From 2-12-FULL-42-15 sp964196565 (lineage in GTDB: Bacteria > Pseudomonadota > Gammaproteobacteria > Coxiellales > Coxiellaceae): a stretch of 9,484 bases of DNA. The translations under genes were made by a program, and so were the position numbers. The notes beneath the pieces were generated by a model. That model did not search any database. It saw nothing but the letters and a program-made list of their open reading frames with translations, and was not told the DNA's origin. The DNA lies in the NCBI GenBank assembly GCA_964196565.1, contig CAXMUH010000097.1, positions 1 to 9,484 of the forward strand, in the 5' to 3' direction. This document shows positions 1-7,363 of the stretch, in pieces (position 1 is the first letter of the stretch; each line of letters opens with the position of its first letter).

Positions 1-2606
1 GCTAATATCAAGCCATAGAGCATATCGTGCAACGTTCGAGTTTGCGATTCTTTTCTTCCTGCATACTCAAAACTAACATCATAGCGCTGTTTGAGTTTGG
101 GTAGGACATTTTTATTGAGTGAGGCAATAATCGTATTCATATTATTTACGTTGGCGTTGACATCTGCTGAGATACGATTGGTTAATATTCCGTTGATATG
201 CGTAATTTCATCAAAGCCACGCATCTGTGTGAGTGACACAACATTGCTAAGCGGTACCGAATTGCCTTTTGGAGTTATGATGGGTAAGGTGATTAATGTG
301 TCTGTTCGATAGCGTTCATGATCGGGCAGCATGACTCTAACTTCAATCTCTTCATCTTGCTCATGATAAATTTGCACGATTTTACCGCTAAATGCAGCAC
401 GCAATTGTTTACCTACATCATCGGTTGTTAAATTTAGAGCGTGCGCTTGTGGGTTGAGTGCGAAAACAATATGATTTTTGCCAAAAGGTAACTCATCGCG
501 AATATTATACACGCCTGGGGTGTTTTCTAAAATATTACTAAGGTCGGTCGACGCAGCTTTAATGTTTTTAAGATTTTTTCCTGAGATTTCAATTTCAATA
601 TCTTTACCTGGTGGACCGGATCGCATTCGACTAATGGTAAATTGCTCAACACCAGTTGGAAAGTTAATATTCTTTTTCCAGGCCGTGATAAATTGGTCAT
701 TGTTTGTTTTGCGACGGTCGGGCGAGGTGAGTTCAATATACATCGAGGCATATTGGTCACCATATTTTACGCCGCCTTGTTCTGAGCGCGTGGTGCGATT
801 TTGAAAAACCACGTAAGCGACCAGGATATTTTTTTCTTTTTCAAATTGTTTGTCAGTGGCAATTAAACTACGTTCGAGTTCTTGAGTGAATCGCTTCACC
901 TTTTTAGGTGATGTGCCAGCGCTAAAATGAGTGTTGAGTTGTATGGTTGAGGTTTCTGGAGAAGGGAAGAAAGTAAAGTTGGTGTATCCACCCAGAAGTA
1001 TGCCAATGGTGATAATTACAATGGCTGCAGATATACTGATGGTGGTCCAGTGATTTCGAATCGCAAGCTTTACAAGAGGTCGAAAATATTTCTCACGAAA
1101 TATATTAAAGCGTTTTTGTAAAATGGGTTCGCGAAATTTTTTATTTTTCAAATTGTGATAGAGGTGTCCAGGTAACACCAAAAAGCATTCAACCAAAGAT
1201 GCTGTGATAACGCAAATCGCAACCAGTGGGATATCAAATAATATCTGTCCAATAATGCCGCCGACTAGCATTAATGGAATAAATGCCACAATGGTGGTAA
1301 GCGATGACGCAAAAATAGGCGGTAACATCATATTGGTGCTATCACGGATAGCATCTGGGAGTAATGATCCTGTTTGAATTTGTGCTAAAACTTCTTCGCC
1401 CACCACAATAGAATCATCTACGATTATGCCTAAAGTCATAATCATGCCGAATAAACTCACCATATTAATGCTGCCACCGTAGAGGTATAAAACAGCAATG
1501 GCTGCAAGAAATGAGGCGGGAATACCGATCGCTACCCACAAAGCAATACGAAAATTTAAAAATAAAAATAATATGACGATGATAAAAGTTAATCCCCAAA
1601 AAGCATTTTTAAGTAATAAGGTGACTCGTTCTTTAATATGTTTCCACGACTCAAAAAAAGGTTTAATCGTAATGGCCTTGGGCAATTCAGCTTTGGTTTT
1701 ATCAAGCCAGCTATGCAAAATACGTGCTGAGGTGAGGGCATTTGAACTTTCAGTTCGATACAAAATCATTTGCACCGCGGGTTTGCCTTGATAGCTCGCA
1801 TAAGCCTCGCCACTTTTAACGCGCTTGGTGATTGTGGCAATATCGCCAAGTCTTAACAGGTGACCCTGATTGTTATGCAGCAAAGGTAAACTTGCAAAGC
1901 CTGCGATGGTGCGTTTTTGATTTTTGCTGCGCAGCTCCCTGCTGACTTCACTTTTGCCGACACTGCCGGCGGGGACGTCTTTGCTGTGCTGATCAATTAA
2001 GGTGGCTATTTTATCAAGACTAATGCCGAGCTCATTTAGTTTTTGTACGGGTATTTGAATTGCAATTTCTTGTTCAGGTAAACCGGCAATGCTGATTTTA
2101 GCAATACCTTTTCTTATCAATTCTTTTTCATACTGACGAATTAAAGGTCTTAATTCATCGAGACTGTGACCACCCGCGACGATCAGTCGTGCAACTTCCT
2201 CGTAATTAATAGCTCGAATGATACGCACGGGTTCAGCGTCTACGGGTAAGTTTCGCGCTAGGCTAACGCGTTGTTTTACATTTTCGAGTGCTTCGTTCAT
2301 GTCGGCGTTTGATTTAAATTCTAAAATAATTGAGCTCACGCCTTGACTATTGCGGGCGATCATTTTTTTTAGGTGATCGACATCATGGAGCTCTTCTTCC
2401 AGTGGTAAGGTAATGCCACGTTCGACATCTTCGGCATTGGCGCCAGGCCAGTTAACGCTAACGGTGATTATTTTTAAATGGAAAGTCGGTAAAAATTGTA
2501 CGTTCATTTGAGTCAGTGCCCAAAGACCACTGATGAGCATAAATGCCATCAGTAGATTTGCAGCAACGCGATGCGTGGCAAAAAACTCAATGATTCCTTT
2601 TTTCAT
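1..2606 (-). CDS. RND-family multidrug efflux permease (AcrB-like), 3' end cut by the window
   Basis: This is the inner-membrane, proton-driven pump of a tripartite RND efflux system. The reading frame is open from the ATG at 2606 to the left edge, giving 868 codons where the family has about 1,030-1,070, so roughly the last 170 residues are missing. The N-terminus (MKKGIIEFFATHRVAANLLM) is a typical RND first helix, followed by a large periplasmic porter domain. The proton-relay aspartate pair lies at residues 397-398 in the motif GIIVDDSIVVGEE, matching D407/D408 of E. coli AcrB. A second periplasmic half follows, with the family-like stretch IEIEISGKNLKNIKAA, and the window ends at the start of helix 8. 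The helix 10 and 11 relay residues are therefore not visible. The start overlaps the adaptor gene's end by 20 bp, which suggests coupled translation. Substrate cannot be told; antibiotics, bile salts or lipids are all possible. Confidence 0.93.
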   Translation of the reverse strand, partial: MKKGIIEFFATHRVAANLLMAFMLISGLWALTQMNVQFLPTFHLKIITVSVNWPGANAEDVERGITLPLEEELHDVDHLKKMIARNSQGVSSIILEFKSNADMNEALENVKQRVSLARNLPVDAEPVRIIRAINYEEVARLIVAGGHSLDELRPLIRQYEKELIRKGIAKISIAGLPEQEIAIQIPVQKLNELGISLDKIATLIDQHSKDVPAGSVGKSEVSRELRSKNQKRTIAGFASLPLLHNNQGHLLRLGDIATITKRVKSGEAYASYQGKPAVQMILYRTESSNALTSARILHSWLDKTKAELPKAITIKPFFESWKHIKERVTLLLKNAFWGLTFIIVILFLFLNFRIALWVAIGIPASFLAAIAVLYLYGGSINMVSLFGMIMTLGIIVDDSIVVGEEVLAQIQTGSLLPDAIRDSTNMMLPPIFASSLTTIVAFIPLMLVGGIIGQILFDIPLVAICVITASLVECFLVLPGHLYHNLKNKKFREPILQKRFNIFREKYFRPLVKLAIRNHWTTISISAAIVIITIGILLGGYTNFTFFPSPETSTIQLNTHFSAGTSPKKVKRFTQELERSLIATDKQFEKEKNILVAYVVFQNRTTRSEQGGVKYGDQYASMYIELTSPDRRKTNNDQFITAWKKNINFPTGVEQFTISRMRSGPPGKDIEIEISGKNLKNIKAASTDLSNILENTPGVYNIRDELPFGKNHIVFALNPQAHALNLTTDDVGKQLRAAFSGKIVQIYHEQDEEIEVRVMLPDHERYRTDTLITLPIITPKGNSVPLSNVVSLTQMRGFDEITHINGILTNRISADVNANVNNMNTIIASLNKNVLPKLKQRYDVSFEYAGRKESQTRTLHDMLYGLIL

Positions 2607-3840
2607 CGACAGGTCTTACCTTTAAGCCAGTAATTGCATTGGGTAAATGAGTAATCATCAGTTGATCACCATTTTTTAATTGTTTGCTTTTAATGATTGT
2701 CATTCGTTTACCGCTGGCCAGATACAAGTTGCCGAGTTTATTGATGTCGACTGCCACTAATTTTTGGTTTACTACTTTATATGCACGCTCGTTGTTATAG
2801 ATTGCTTCTTCAGGTACTGCAAAAACATTTTTGATGGGAGGAAGATTTACTGCAATTGGGACTGAGATTCCCATGGGTAAGTAGGCGTCATGCGGCAATT
2901 CAAAAATGCATTCGACAGCACCCTTGCCTTGTGAAATCATGCCGCTGAGGCGTGTGAGGGTTAAATTAAAAATTTGATCGTGGTATTTTAATCTTGCGGT
3001 GATCGGTTGCTTTTTTTGATGCGCGATCGAAATAACGCTTAGCCATCGGTCAGGAATTTGTGCTTTTACTTCAAGTGATGTATTGTCAAACATTTCTACC
3101 AAGACTTCGCCGGGTTGTACATGGTCTCCAACGGATACATTTAATTTTGTAATTTGGCCAGCAAATGGTGCTTTAATCAAAGTGCGATTAATATCTATCT
3201 GTGCACGCTCACGCAAGGCTTTTGCTCGATTTAGTTTTGCTTTAAGTTGGTTGATGCGATGCTTGTAATTGTCGAGCGATAATTCTCGTCGGGTAACGAG
3301 TAGGTTTTGTCGTTTTACGTCGCGGACTGCTTTATCGAGGTCGCTTGCTGAGATATATTTACGAAGTTCGAGTTTTTTGAATCGATTAAGATCATTTTCT
3401 AACAGTTTAAGCACATGGCGTTCATGCGCCAATGATGCGATGTTGAATTTATATTTATTTTTCTCAGCTTTAATTTCTGCGTCGAGGCCTTGCACTTCGG
3501 CGTGTCGCTGCTGGTAAGTATTATTAGCAACGTCCTTGCTAAGGTCAATCAGCAATTGGCCTTTTTTAACTCGGGTGCCAACTAAGGCAGGTGTTGCTTC
3601 TACAAAGGCGTCAATAGACGCTTCAAGTTTGGCATGGCGAGGGCTCTGTACTTTGCCATAAAGAATCACTTGAGGTGAGTGTGTTTGTTGCTTTAAGGTT
3701 TGGATTTGAACCGGTTTAATCGGTGCCTGGGTTGCAAAATGATCTGATCCCGATTTGCTCAATATCAAAATTAAGAAAATAATGAGCCCGAGGGCAATAA
3801 TACCAACTGGCAGCAGAGCTTTTTTTGACGTCCATTTCAT
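2587..3840 (-). CDS. RND efflux periplasmic adaptor (HlyD/AcrA-type membrane fusion protein)
   Basis: This adaptor should link the downstream RND permease to an outer-membrane channel. The 417 residues show one N-terminal transmembrane anchor (about 9-29) and no lipobox cysteine, so it is membrane-anchored rather than a lipoprotein. The first lipoyl half is at about 71-100 (motif VGTRVKKGQLL). A long charged alpha-helical hairpin follows at about 105-218. The second lipoyl half is at about 219-250 (IKAPFAGQITKLNVSVGDHV), and beta-barrel and membrane-proximal domains run to the C-terminus. The coiled coil is fairly long for an RND adaptor. An in-frame TAA at 3850-3852 leaves ATG 3840 as the only sensible start, yet no good Shine-Dalgarno sequence precedes it. 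The gene lies 60 bp behind the CinA-like gene and overlaps the permease by 20 bp, so adaptor and pump are made together. Confidence 0.93.
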   Translation of the reverse strand: MKWTSKKALLPVGIIALGLIIFLILILSKSGSDHFATQAPIKPVQIQTLKQQTHSPQVILYGKVQSPRHAKLEASIDAFVEATPALVGTRVKKGQLLIDLSKDVANNTYQQRHAEVQGLDAEIKAEKNKYKFNIASLAHERHVLKLLENDLNRFKKLELRKYISASDLDKAVRDVKRQNLLVTRRELSLDNYKHRINQLKAKLNRAKALRERAQIDINRTLIKAPFAGQITKLNVSVGDHVQPGEVLVEMFDNTSLEVKAQIPDRWLSVISIAHQKKQPITARLKYHDQIFNLTLTRLSGMISQGKGAVECIFELPHDAYLPMGISVPIAVNLPPIKNVFAVPEEAIYNNERAYKVVNQKLVAVDINKLGNLYLASGKRMTIIKSKQLKNGDQLMITHLPNAITGLKVRPVDEKRNH

Positions 3841-3900
3841 CGTACCAGTTTAACAACTTGCTCCAACTGCGGGAATAGAAAACTCTGCAAAATGGCAATA

Positions 3901-5037
3901 TTAAGTCGGAAAATGGCCATTTAGTGGTTCTCTTTTTAGCAAAATAAGAGCGATTTGCTCAACAGCAAAAATAAGCGTTAATTTGCCACGATTTGGGATA
4001 TTTTTTTCGATCGTTTGGGTGCGACCTTGGTTTTGGATGGTGATTGTAAGCGGCAACTTAATGTATTCTTTGGAGCCTTGCCAATAGGGTTGAAGGCCGG
4101 TAATGGTGACTAAAAGGTTAAAATCTTCAGACTTGGGATTTTGATTGAAGCTAAGCTTTGAATAGGTGCCTGGGTTTAGTAACGTATATTGCAGCGCGCC
4201 GCCTGTGGCTTGATCATCAATATGGATGCGTAGCTTGGAGTTTTCGATAAATTTGAGAAGTTGCAGGCTAGCAATTTCACGATTATCGCTGACAATATTA
4301 TCTGCAAATACCTGTGTAAACTCGAGGGCGAGATTATCTACGCTGAGTTTATTTTCAGAGGCTAATTTGATTTCGAGATAAGGATAACTCACGCGATAAC
4401 CCAGTTTGCAATCCGGAAATTTCTGCATAAAAGGTTCAAGTTGATCGGCAATACTGCTTTCACTGACGCTAAATAATAGCCAAGATTTACGATACAATTT
4501 GCTGGCATATGAATCCGACAGCTTGTTTATTACAGCTTGATCTATTATGGGCCGGCATTCATTGGGCGGCCCTGGTAACATAAAAATATCTTTGCCATTT
4601 TGGTGAAGGTAACAAGCACAAGCTGTACCATTGGCATTAAAAATGGGTTCTGCATTTTTGGGTAACAGTGCTTGCTGGCGATTGGTTTCTGGAATTTTAA
4701 GATTTTTTTTCTCGAGCATATCAACAATCCATTGCCAGGCTTGATCATTAAATTCAAGGTCAACCCCAAGTGCTTTGGCTAAGCCAAAGCGAGTTTTATC
4801 ATCGGAGGTTGGCCCTAAGCCACCGATTGTAATAACGCCATGGTGATCTTGAAGCAAATATAAAATGGCTTGCTCGATTTCATCGGTATCGTCGCTGACC
4901 ACGACTTCACATCCAGGGGTCATGCCATGCAGAATTAATTGTTGGCAGAGATATTGGCCATTGGTATTTAAAATATCACCATTAATAAGCTCATCGCCGG
5001 TCGCCACGATGCCAATACGTTTGGTTTTGCTTACCAT
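3901..5037 (-). CDS. cinA: CinA-family protein: MoaB/MogA-like N-terminal domain plus a PncC-like domain lacking its active site
   Basis: Residues 5-165 form the CinA N-terminal (COG1058, molybdopterin-binding-like) domain. Visible motifs are TGDELINGDILNTN (13-26), GGLGPTSDD (72-80) and LPGPPNE (154-160). In characterised CinA proteins this domain hydrolyses ADP-ribose or related nucleotides, and a C-terminal PncC domain deamidates nicotinamide mononucleotide in NAD salvage. Here the C-terminal part (about 255-370) still aligns with PncC in outline. However, the expected AESCTGG active-site motif reads DDQATGG (274-280), so the catalytic serine is gone. The later ITG-GPGG stretch is also altered to ITGLQPYWQG. 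I therefore expect no deamidase activity from this copy. The 378-residue length is slightly short of the usual 400-425. The start overlaps the fdxA stop by 7 bp (5031-5037), indicating translational coupling. Confidence 0.88.
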   Translation of the reverse strand: MVSKTKRIGIVATGDELINGDILNTNGQYLCQQLILHGMTPGCEVVVSDDTDEIEQAILYLLQDHHGVITIGGLGPTSDDKTRFGLAKALGVDLEFNDQAWQWIVDMLEKKNLKIPETNRQQALLPKNAEPIFNANGTACACYLHQNGKDIFMLPGPPNECRPIIDQAVINKLSDSYASKLYRKSWLLFSVSESSIADQLEPFMQKFPDCKLGYRVSYPYLEIKLASENKLSVDNLALEFTQVFADNIVSDNREIASLQLLKFIENSKLRIHIDDQATGGALQYTLLNPGTYSKLSFNQNPKSEDFNLLVTITGLQPYWQGSKEYIKLPLTITIQNQGRTQTIEKNIPNRGKLTLIFAVEQIALILLKREPLNGHFPT

Positions 5038-5360
5038 TTGCGTTCTAGATATTTGAGTTTATTGGGCACATCTTTCCACTTATCGGCATCCTCAGGGGGT
5101 TCTTTGATGGTGGTGATAATCGGCCAGTCTTGGGCTAAATCTGCATTCAGCTGCAAATATTCTTGTTTGTCAGCGGGTAAATCATCTTCTGCATAGATGG
5201 CATCTACTGGGCATTCAGGGACGCACAAATTGCAGTCAATACACTCCTCAGGATCAATTACCAGCATATTAGGCCCTTCATGGAAGCAGTCAACTGGGCA
5301 GACCTCAACGCAGTCAGTGTATTTGCAGCGAATGCAGCTGTCGATGACAACGAAGGTCAT
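5031..5360 (-). CDS. fdxA: 7Fe ferredoxin ([3Fe-4S][4Fe-4S])
   Basis: This is a small cytoplasmic electron carrier of the Azotobacter FdI/FdxA type. Nine cysteines sit at residues 9, 12, 17, 21, 25, 40, 43, 46 and 50. By analogy with Azotobacter FdI, C9, C17 and C50 hold the [3Fe-4S] cluster, C21, C40, C43 and C46 hold the [4Fe-4S] cluster, and C12 and C25 are extra. The segments CKYTDCVEVCPVDCFHEGPN and ECIDCNLCVPECPVDAI are nearly canonical. The 109-residue length and the C-terminal extension after the clusters fit the family. The start is supported by a strong purine-rich ribosome site (AAGGAGA, complement of 5370-5376) about 8 nt upstream. It is the first gene of the minus-strand run with cinA and the efflux genes, and it is divergent from the ibaG/grxD pair, so iron-sulfur genes lie on both sides of the spacer. 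The redox partner is unknown. Confidence 0.96.
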   Translation of the reverse strand: MTFVVIDSCIRCKYTDCVEVCPVDCFHEGPNMLVIDPEECIDCNLCVPECPVDAIYAEDDLPADKQEYLQLNADLAQDWPIITTIKEPPEDADKWKDVPNKLKYLERKW

Positions 5361-5397
5361 GGCATGTTTCTCCTTTCGAGCTCTTTTAGACTAGGCG

Positions 5398-5425
5398 ATT
5401 ATAGTGTAATCTAGCGCTCTGATAA
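5398..5425 (-). promoter_or_regulatory. Probable sigma-70 promoter of fdxA
   Basis: On the minus strand, TTATCA (complement of 5420-5425) lies 16 bp from a perfect TATAAT (complement of 5398-5403). This would start transcription near 5391 and give a leader of about 30 nt before the fdxA start. The spacer also holds TGTAAT (5405-5410) in the plus direction, a possible -10 for ibaG with no clear -35. The two promoters would then overlap. The call rests on consensus matching only. Confidence 0.5.
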
Positions 5426-5444
5426 AGGCTATCGAGAGGTGAAT

Positions 5445-5678
5445 ATGGTAACTGCAGAAGATGTTAAGCATTGGATTGAGCAAGGCTTGCCAAACAGCCA
5501 GGTAAATGCAGCCGGTGATGGGCGTCATTTTGAAGCTGTGGTCGTTTGTACAGATTTTGATGGGAAAAATACCATGCAGCGTCATCGCATGGTCTATGCA
5601 GCGCTAGGCGAGCGTATGAAAGCCGATATCCATGCTTTATCCCTTAAAACCTATACGCCAGAAGAACAAACCCAGTAA
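5445..5678 (+). CDS. ibaG: BolA-family protein, IbaG (YrbA) type
   Basis: BolA-fold proteins of this class bind a [2Fe-2S] cluster together with a monothiol CGFS glutaredoxin and take part in cluster trafficking and acid or oxidative stress responses. The 77-residue product carries the IbaG signatures GDGRHFEAVVV (24-34) and the C-terminal HALSLKTYTPEE (63-74), comparable to E. coli IbaG HAVSIKAYTPAEW. His28 is in the first motif, and His63 is at the position conserved for cluster ligation. The ATG at 5445 is preferred over the in-frame GTG at 5439, because the sequence AGAGG (5435-5439) gives a ribosome site 5 nt before the ATG and overlaps the GTG. The gene ends 10 bp before grxD, so the two partners are co-transcribed. 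Confidence 0.9.
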   Translation: MVTAEDVKHWIEQGLPNSQVNAAGDGRHFEAVVVCTDFDGKNTMQRHRMVYAALGERMKADIHALSLKTYTPEEQTQ

Positions 5679-5688
5679 TGAGGTAAAA

Positions 5689-6006
5689 ATGAACATTGAA
5701 GATAAAATTAAACAACAGATCAGCAATCATCCAGTTGTGCTTTATATGAAAGGGTCGATTGATTTCCCGCAATGTGGATTCTCGGGGCAGGTGGCTTCGA
5801 TTTTGCGTCAACTGGACGTTGAGCCTTTTGGGGTTAATATCCTGGAAGATCCAGATCTTCGCCAGGGCATTAAGGATTTTTCAAACTGGCCGACCATTCC
5901 GCAGCTCTATATCAACGGCGAATTTGTCGGCGGCTGTGATATTGTGAATGAACTGCATCAAAGTGGCGAGTTAGCGAAGTTATTAGCTGCAGTCAAAAAA
6001 GCATAA
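5689..6006 (+). CDS. grxD: Monothiol glutaredoxin of the CGFS class (Grx4/GrxD)
   Basis: This cytoplasmic protein assembles or carries [2Fe-2S] clusters with glutathione, alone as a dimer or with a BolA partner. The 105 residues show every family mark: K21 in YMKGS, the active-site C29 in PQCGFSGQ, the glutathione-binding WPTIPQLYINGEFVGGCDI (67-85), and an E-rich C-terminal helix. Length matches E. coli GrxD (about 115). The ATG at 5689 is chosen over an in-frame ATG at 5632. The latter would add 19 residues unknown in the family and would overlap ibaG, while 5689 has a GAGG ribosome site (5680-5683) about 5 nt upstream. Adjacency to ibaG supports a Grx-BolA pair made from one transcript. 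Its stop codon is 1 bp from that of the convergent MFS gene. Confidence 0.96.
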   Translation: MNIEDKIKQQISNHPVVLYMKGSIDFPQCGFSGQVASILRQLDVEPFGVNILEDPDLRQGIKDFSNWPTIPQLYINGEFVGGCDIVNELHQSGELAKLLAAVKKA

Positions 6007-6022
6007 TTTACTTTAGCTTTTT
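5996..6022. terminator. Weak bidirectional terminator candidate between grxD and the MFS gene
   Basis: AAAAAGC (5996-6002) and GCTTTTT (6016-6022) form a 7-bp inverted repeat with a 13-nt loop straddling the two convergent stop codons. The A- and T-rich arms would supply a U-run in either direction, but only two G-C pairs support the stem, so it may not terminate well. No better structure is visible between the two genes. Confidence 0.25.
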
Positions 6023-7222
6023 ACGTTGCCGCAATAATATTTGCGATGCAAGAATTCCTAAAATCAGAACAACAATCGCGGCGGCTAATGGAGTAGCCGT
6101 TGTTGCTTTTAAATAGGTACCGATACCTGAAATTGCAGCGGGAATCAAATAAATAAAAGCGCCAAACAATGAGTTTGCACTGGCTGCCGTCTTTGGGAAC
6201 AGTGATAGCGCTCGAGTAAAATGTGCCGTAATCAAAAGCCCACCGAAAATATACAGTAAAAAAATGGGTATTAACAAGCTATAAACAGTTAATGGCAGCA
6301 GCAATGTGGATAGAAGAAAGAGAATGCTGATTAAGACCATTGCCGATACGCAGATTTTGTTTTTTAATTCGATGGACATATTAATTAAAAAGCGATTTAT
6401 AATCGTTCCAGCTGCCCAAGCAATACCGGTTACTAATGCCAAATGACCGTATTGTATCGCGCTAAAATGCAATAGATGTTTTGTTAAAAAAGGTGCGATG
6501 CTTATAAATAAAATAATAACTGCAAATAAAAAACCATTCGTTAATAAAGAGGCAAGAAAAGCTTTATTTGTTATGATTGTTTTGTAGTTTTTTATAATCG
6601 GAGAAATTTTAAATTCATGCCGATAGGTGCTGGTTTCAGGCATAAATAATAAAATCAACACAAAAGCAAGCGCGCTATAAGCTAATAAAAAATGAAAATT
6701 AGCTTGCCAGCCAAAATAGTGTTGCAAATATCCGCCGATAAAAGGCGCGATAACTGGGCCGATAGACCAGCCAAATACCATATAACTCGCCATTTTATTA
6801 AATTTTTTGCCTTCAAATAAATCGGACATTACGGCGCGCATTGGAACAACGATCATTGCAACAAGTACGCCTTGTGCAAACCTTAAAGCGATCACTTCAT
6901 GAATTGAGTGTGACAATGGAATCCATAAGGTGCAGAGAATAAAAAGAGTCATTGCAATGGCAAACGGTTTTTTACGGCCAAAACTATCTGAAATAGACCC
7001 TGCAAATAATTGCATAATACCCAGCCCAAGCATATAGGCGGTAATGGTAAGTTGGGTGATATTCTGCTGAGTTGCAAAAAAGGTTTTTATCGCAGGCAGT
7101 GATGGCACAAAGATATCCGTGGTTAATCCAGATATCGGCACGATAAAAATCACCAATACGGCTAAAAAGTACTTGTTGACCGTGAATAGACTATTTTTGG
7201 TCAGATGAGAGATATGTTGCAT
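6008..7222 (-). CDS. MFS drug/metabolite efflux transporter, Bcr/CflA type (DHA1, 12 helices)
   Basis: This is an inner-membrane secondary transporter, expected to export a small toxic or metabolic compound in exchange for protons. The 404-residue length fits the family. Helix 1 contains the Bcr/CflA-like TTDIFVPSLPAI (34-45) with an acidic residue at D36. Motif A is GSISDSFGRKK (75-85) with D79 and R83. RFAQG lies at about 114-118, and the antiporter-type motif C is GWSIGPVIAPFIGGYL (151-166). Hydrophobic segments continue to the end, and the C-terminus is basic (LRQRKKLK). ATG 7222 has a modest TAGGG ribosome site 4 nt upstream. It is divergent from an XRE-cupin regulator, which probably controls it through the repeats in the shared spacer. 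Substrate is unknown; drug resistance should not be assumed from the family name. Confidence 0.9.
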   Translation of the reverse strand: MQHISHLTKNSLFTVNKYFLAVLVIFIVPISGLTTDIFVPSLPAIKTFFATQQNITQLTITAYMLGLGIMQLFAGSISDSFGRKKPFAIAMTLFILCTLWIPLSHSIHEVIALRFAQGVLVAMIVVPMRAVMSDLFEGKKFNKMASYMVFGWSIGPVIAPFIGGYLQHYFGWQANFHFLLAYSALAFVLILLFMPETSTYRHEFKISPIIKNYKTIITNKAFLASLLTNGFLFAVIILFISIAPFLTKHLLHFSAIQYGHLALVTGIAWAAGTIINRFLINMSIELKNKICVSAMVLISILFLLSTLLLPLTVYSLLIPIFLLYIFGGLLITAHFTRALSLFPKTAASANSLFGAFIYLIPAAISGIGTYLKATTATPLAAAIVVLILGILASQILLRQRKKLK

Positions 7223-7230
7223 GATGCCCT

Positions 7231-7280
7231 ACACTATGTTTACTATTGCGAATTTATGTTTCAAATAGTAAACTATGTGT
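7231..7280. promoter_or_regulatory. Long imperfect inverted repeat, candidate operator for the XRE-cupin regulator
   Basis: The arms at 7231-7247 (ACACTATGTTTACTATT) and 7264-7280 match as an inverted repeat at 14 of 17 positions. The only mismatches are a 3-nt TAT block, and 16 nt separate the arms. The core half-site is GTTTACTATT / AATAGTAAAC, a perfect 10-bp match. The right arm covers the likely -10 box of the MFS promoter. A further GTTTAC copy lies at 7321-7326, downstream of the regulator's own -10 box. This arrangement suits repression of both divergent genes. Confidence 0.6.
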
Positions 7281-7293
7281 AAGTCTAGCGCAA
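7265..7293 (-). promoter_or_regulatory. Possible sigma-70 promoter of the MFS gene
   Basis: On the minus strand, TTGCGC (complement of 7288-7293) is followed after exactly 17 bp by TACTAT (complement of 7265-7270). This predicts a start near 7258 and a leader of about 36 nt. The -10 box sits inside the right arm of the inverted repeat, so a bound regulator would block it. The -35 match is partial. Confidence 0.4.
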
Positions 7294-7318
7294 GTGTTTT
7301 GTTTCATATAATACACTT
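7292..7318 (+). promoter_or_regulatory. Probable promoter of the XRE-cupin gene with a small inverted repeat around the -10 box
   Basis: A perfect TATAAT (7307-7312) lies 51 bp before the regulator's start codon. No good -35 hexamer is present at the usual distance. The box is framed by AAGTGT (7292-7297) and ACACTT (7313-7318), a perfect 6-bp inverted repeat, and followed by the GTTTAC element at 7321-7326. Both could serve autoregulation. Confidence 0.45.
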
Positions 7319-7363
7319 ATGTTTACGACCCGGGGGATTTAAACGAAATTTATAGGTAAAACA

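Noticed and set aside
91..1791. Several open frames on both strands inside the RND permease region (for example 91-312, 478-804, 527-763 and 1498-1791)
   Set aside because: The minus-strand RND frame is continuously open here with strong family motifs. The others have no recognisable motifs and no ribosome sites of note.
3083..3517. Plus-strand frames opposite the adaptor gene
   Set aside because: Serine- and arginine-rich translations typical of antisense shadows of the coiled-coil coding sequence.
3716..3898. Minus-strand 60-residue frame overlapping the adaptor start
   Set aside because: Out of frame with the adaptor, which has a clear membrane anchor. The product has no family features.
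3911..3922. 12-bp palindrome AAATGGCCATTT
   Set aside because: It lies inside the end of the cinA coding sequence, has no spacing or partner elements, and is short enough to occur by chance.
5632..5688. Upstream in-frame ATG extending grxD by 19 residues
   Set aside because: The extension overlaps ibaG and matches nothing in the glutaredoxin family. The ATG at 5689 has a proper ribosome site.
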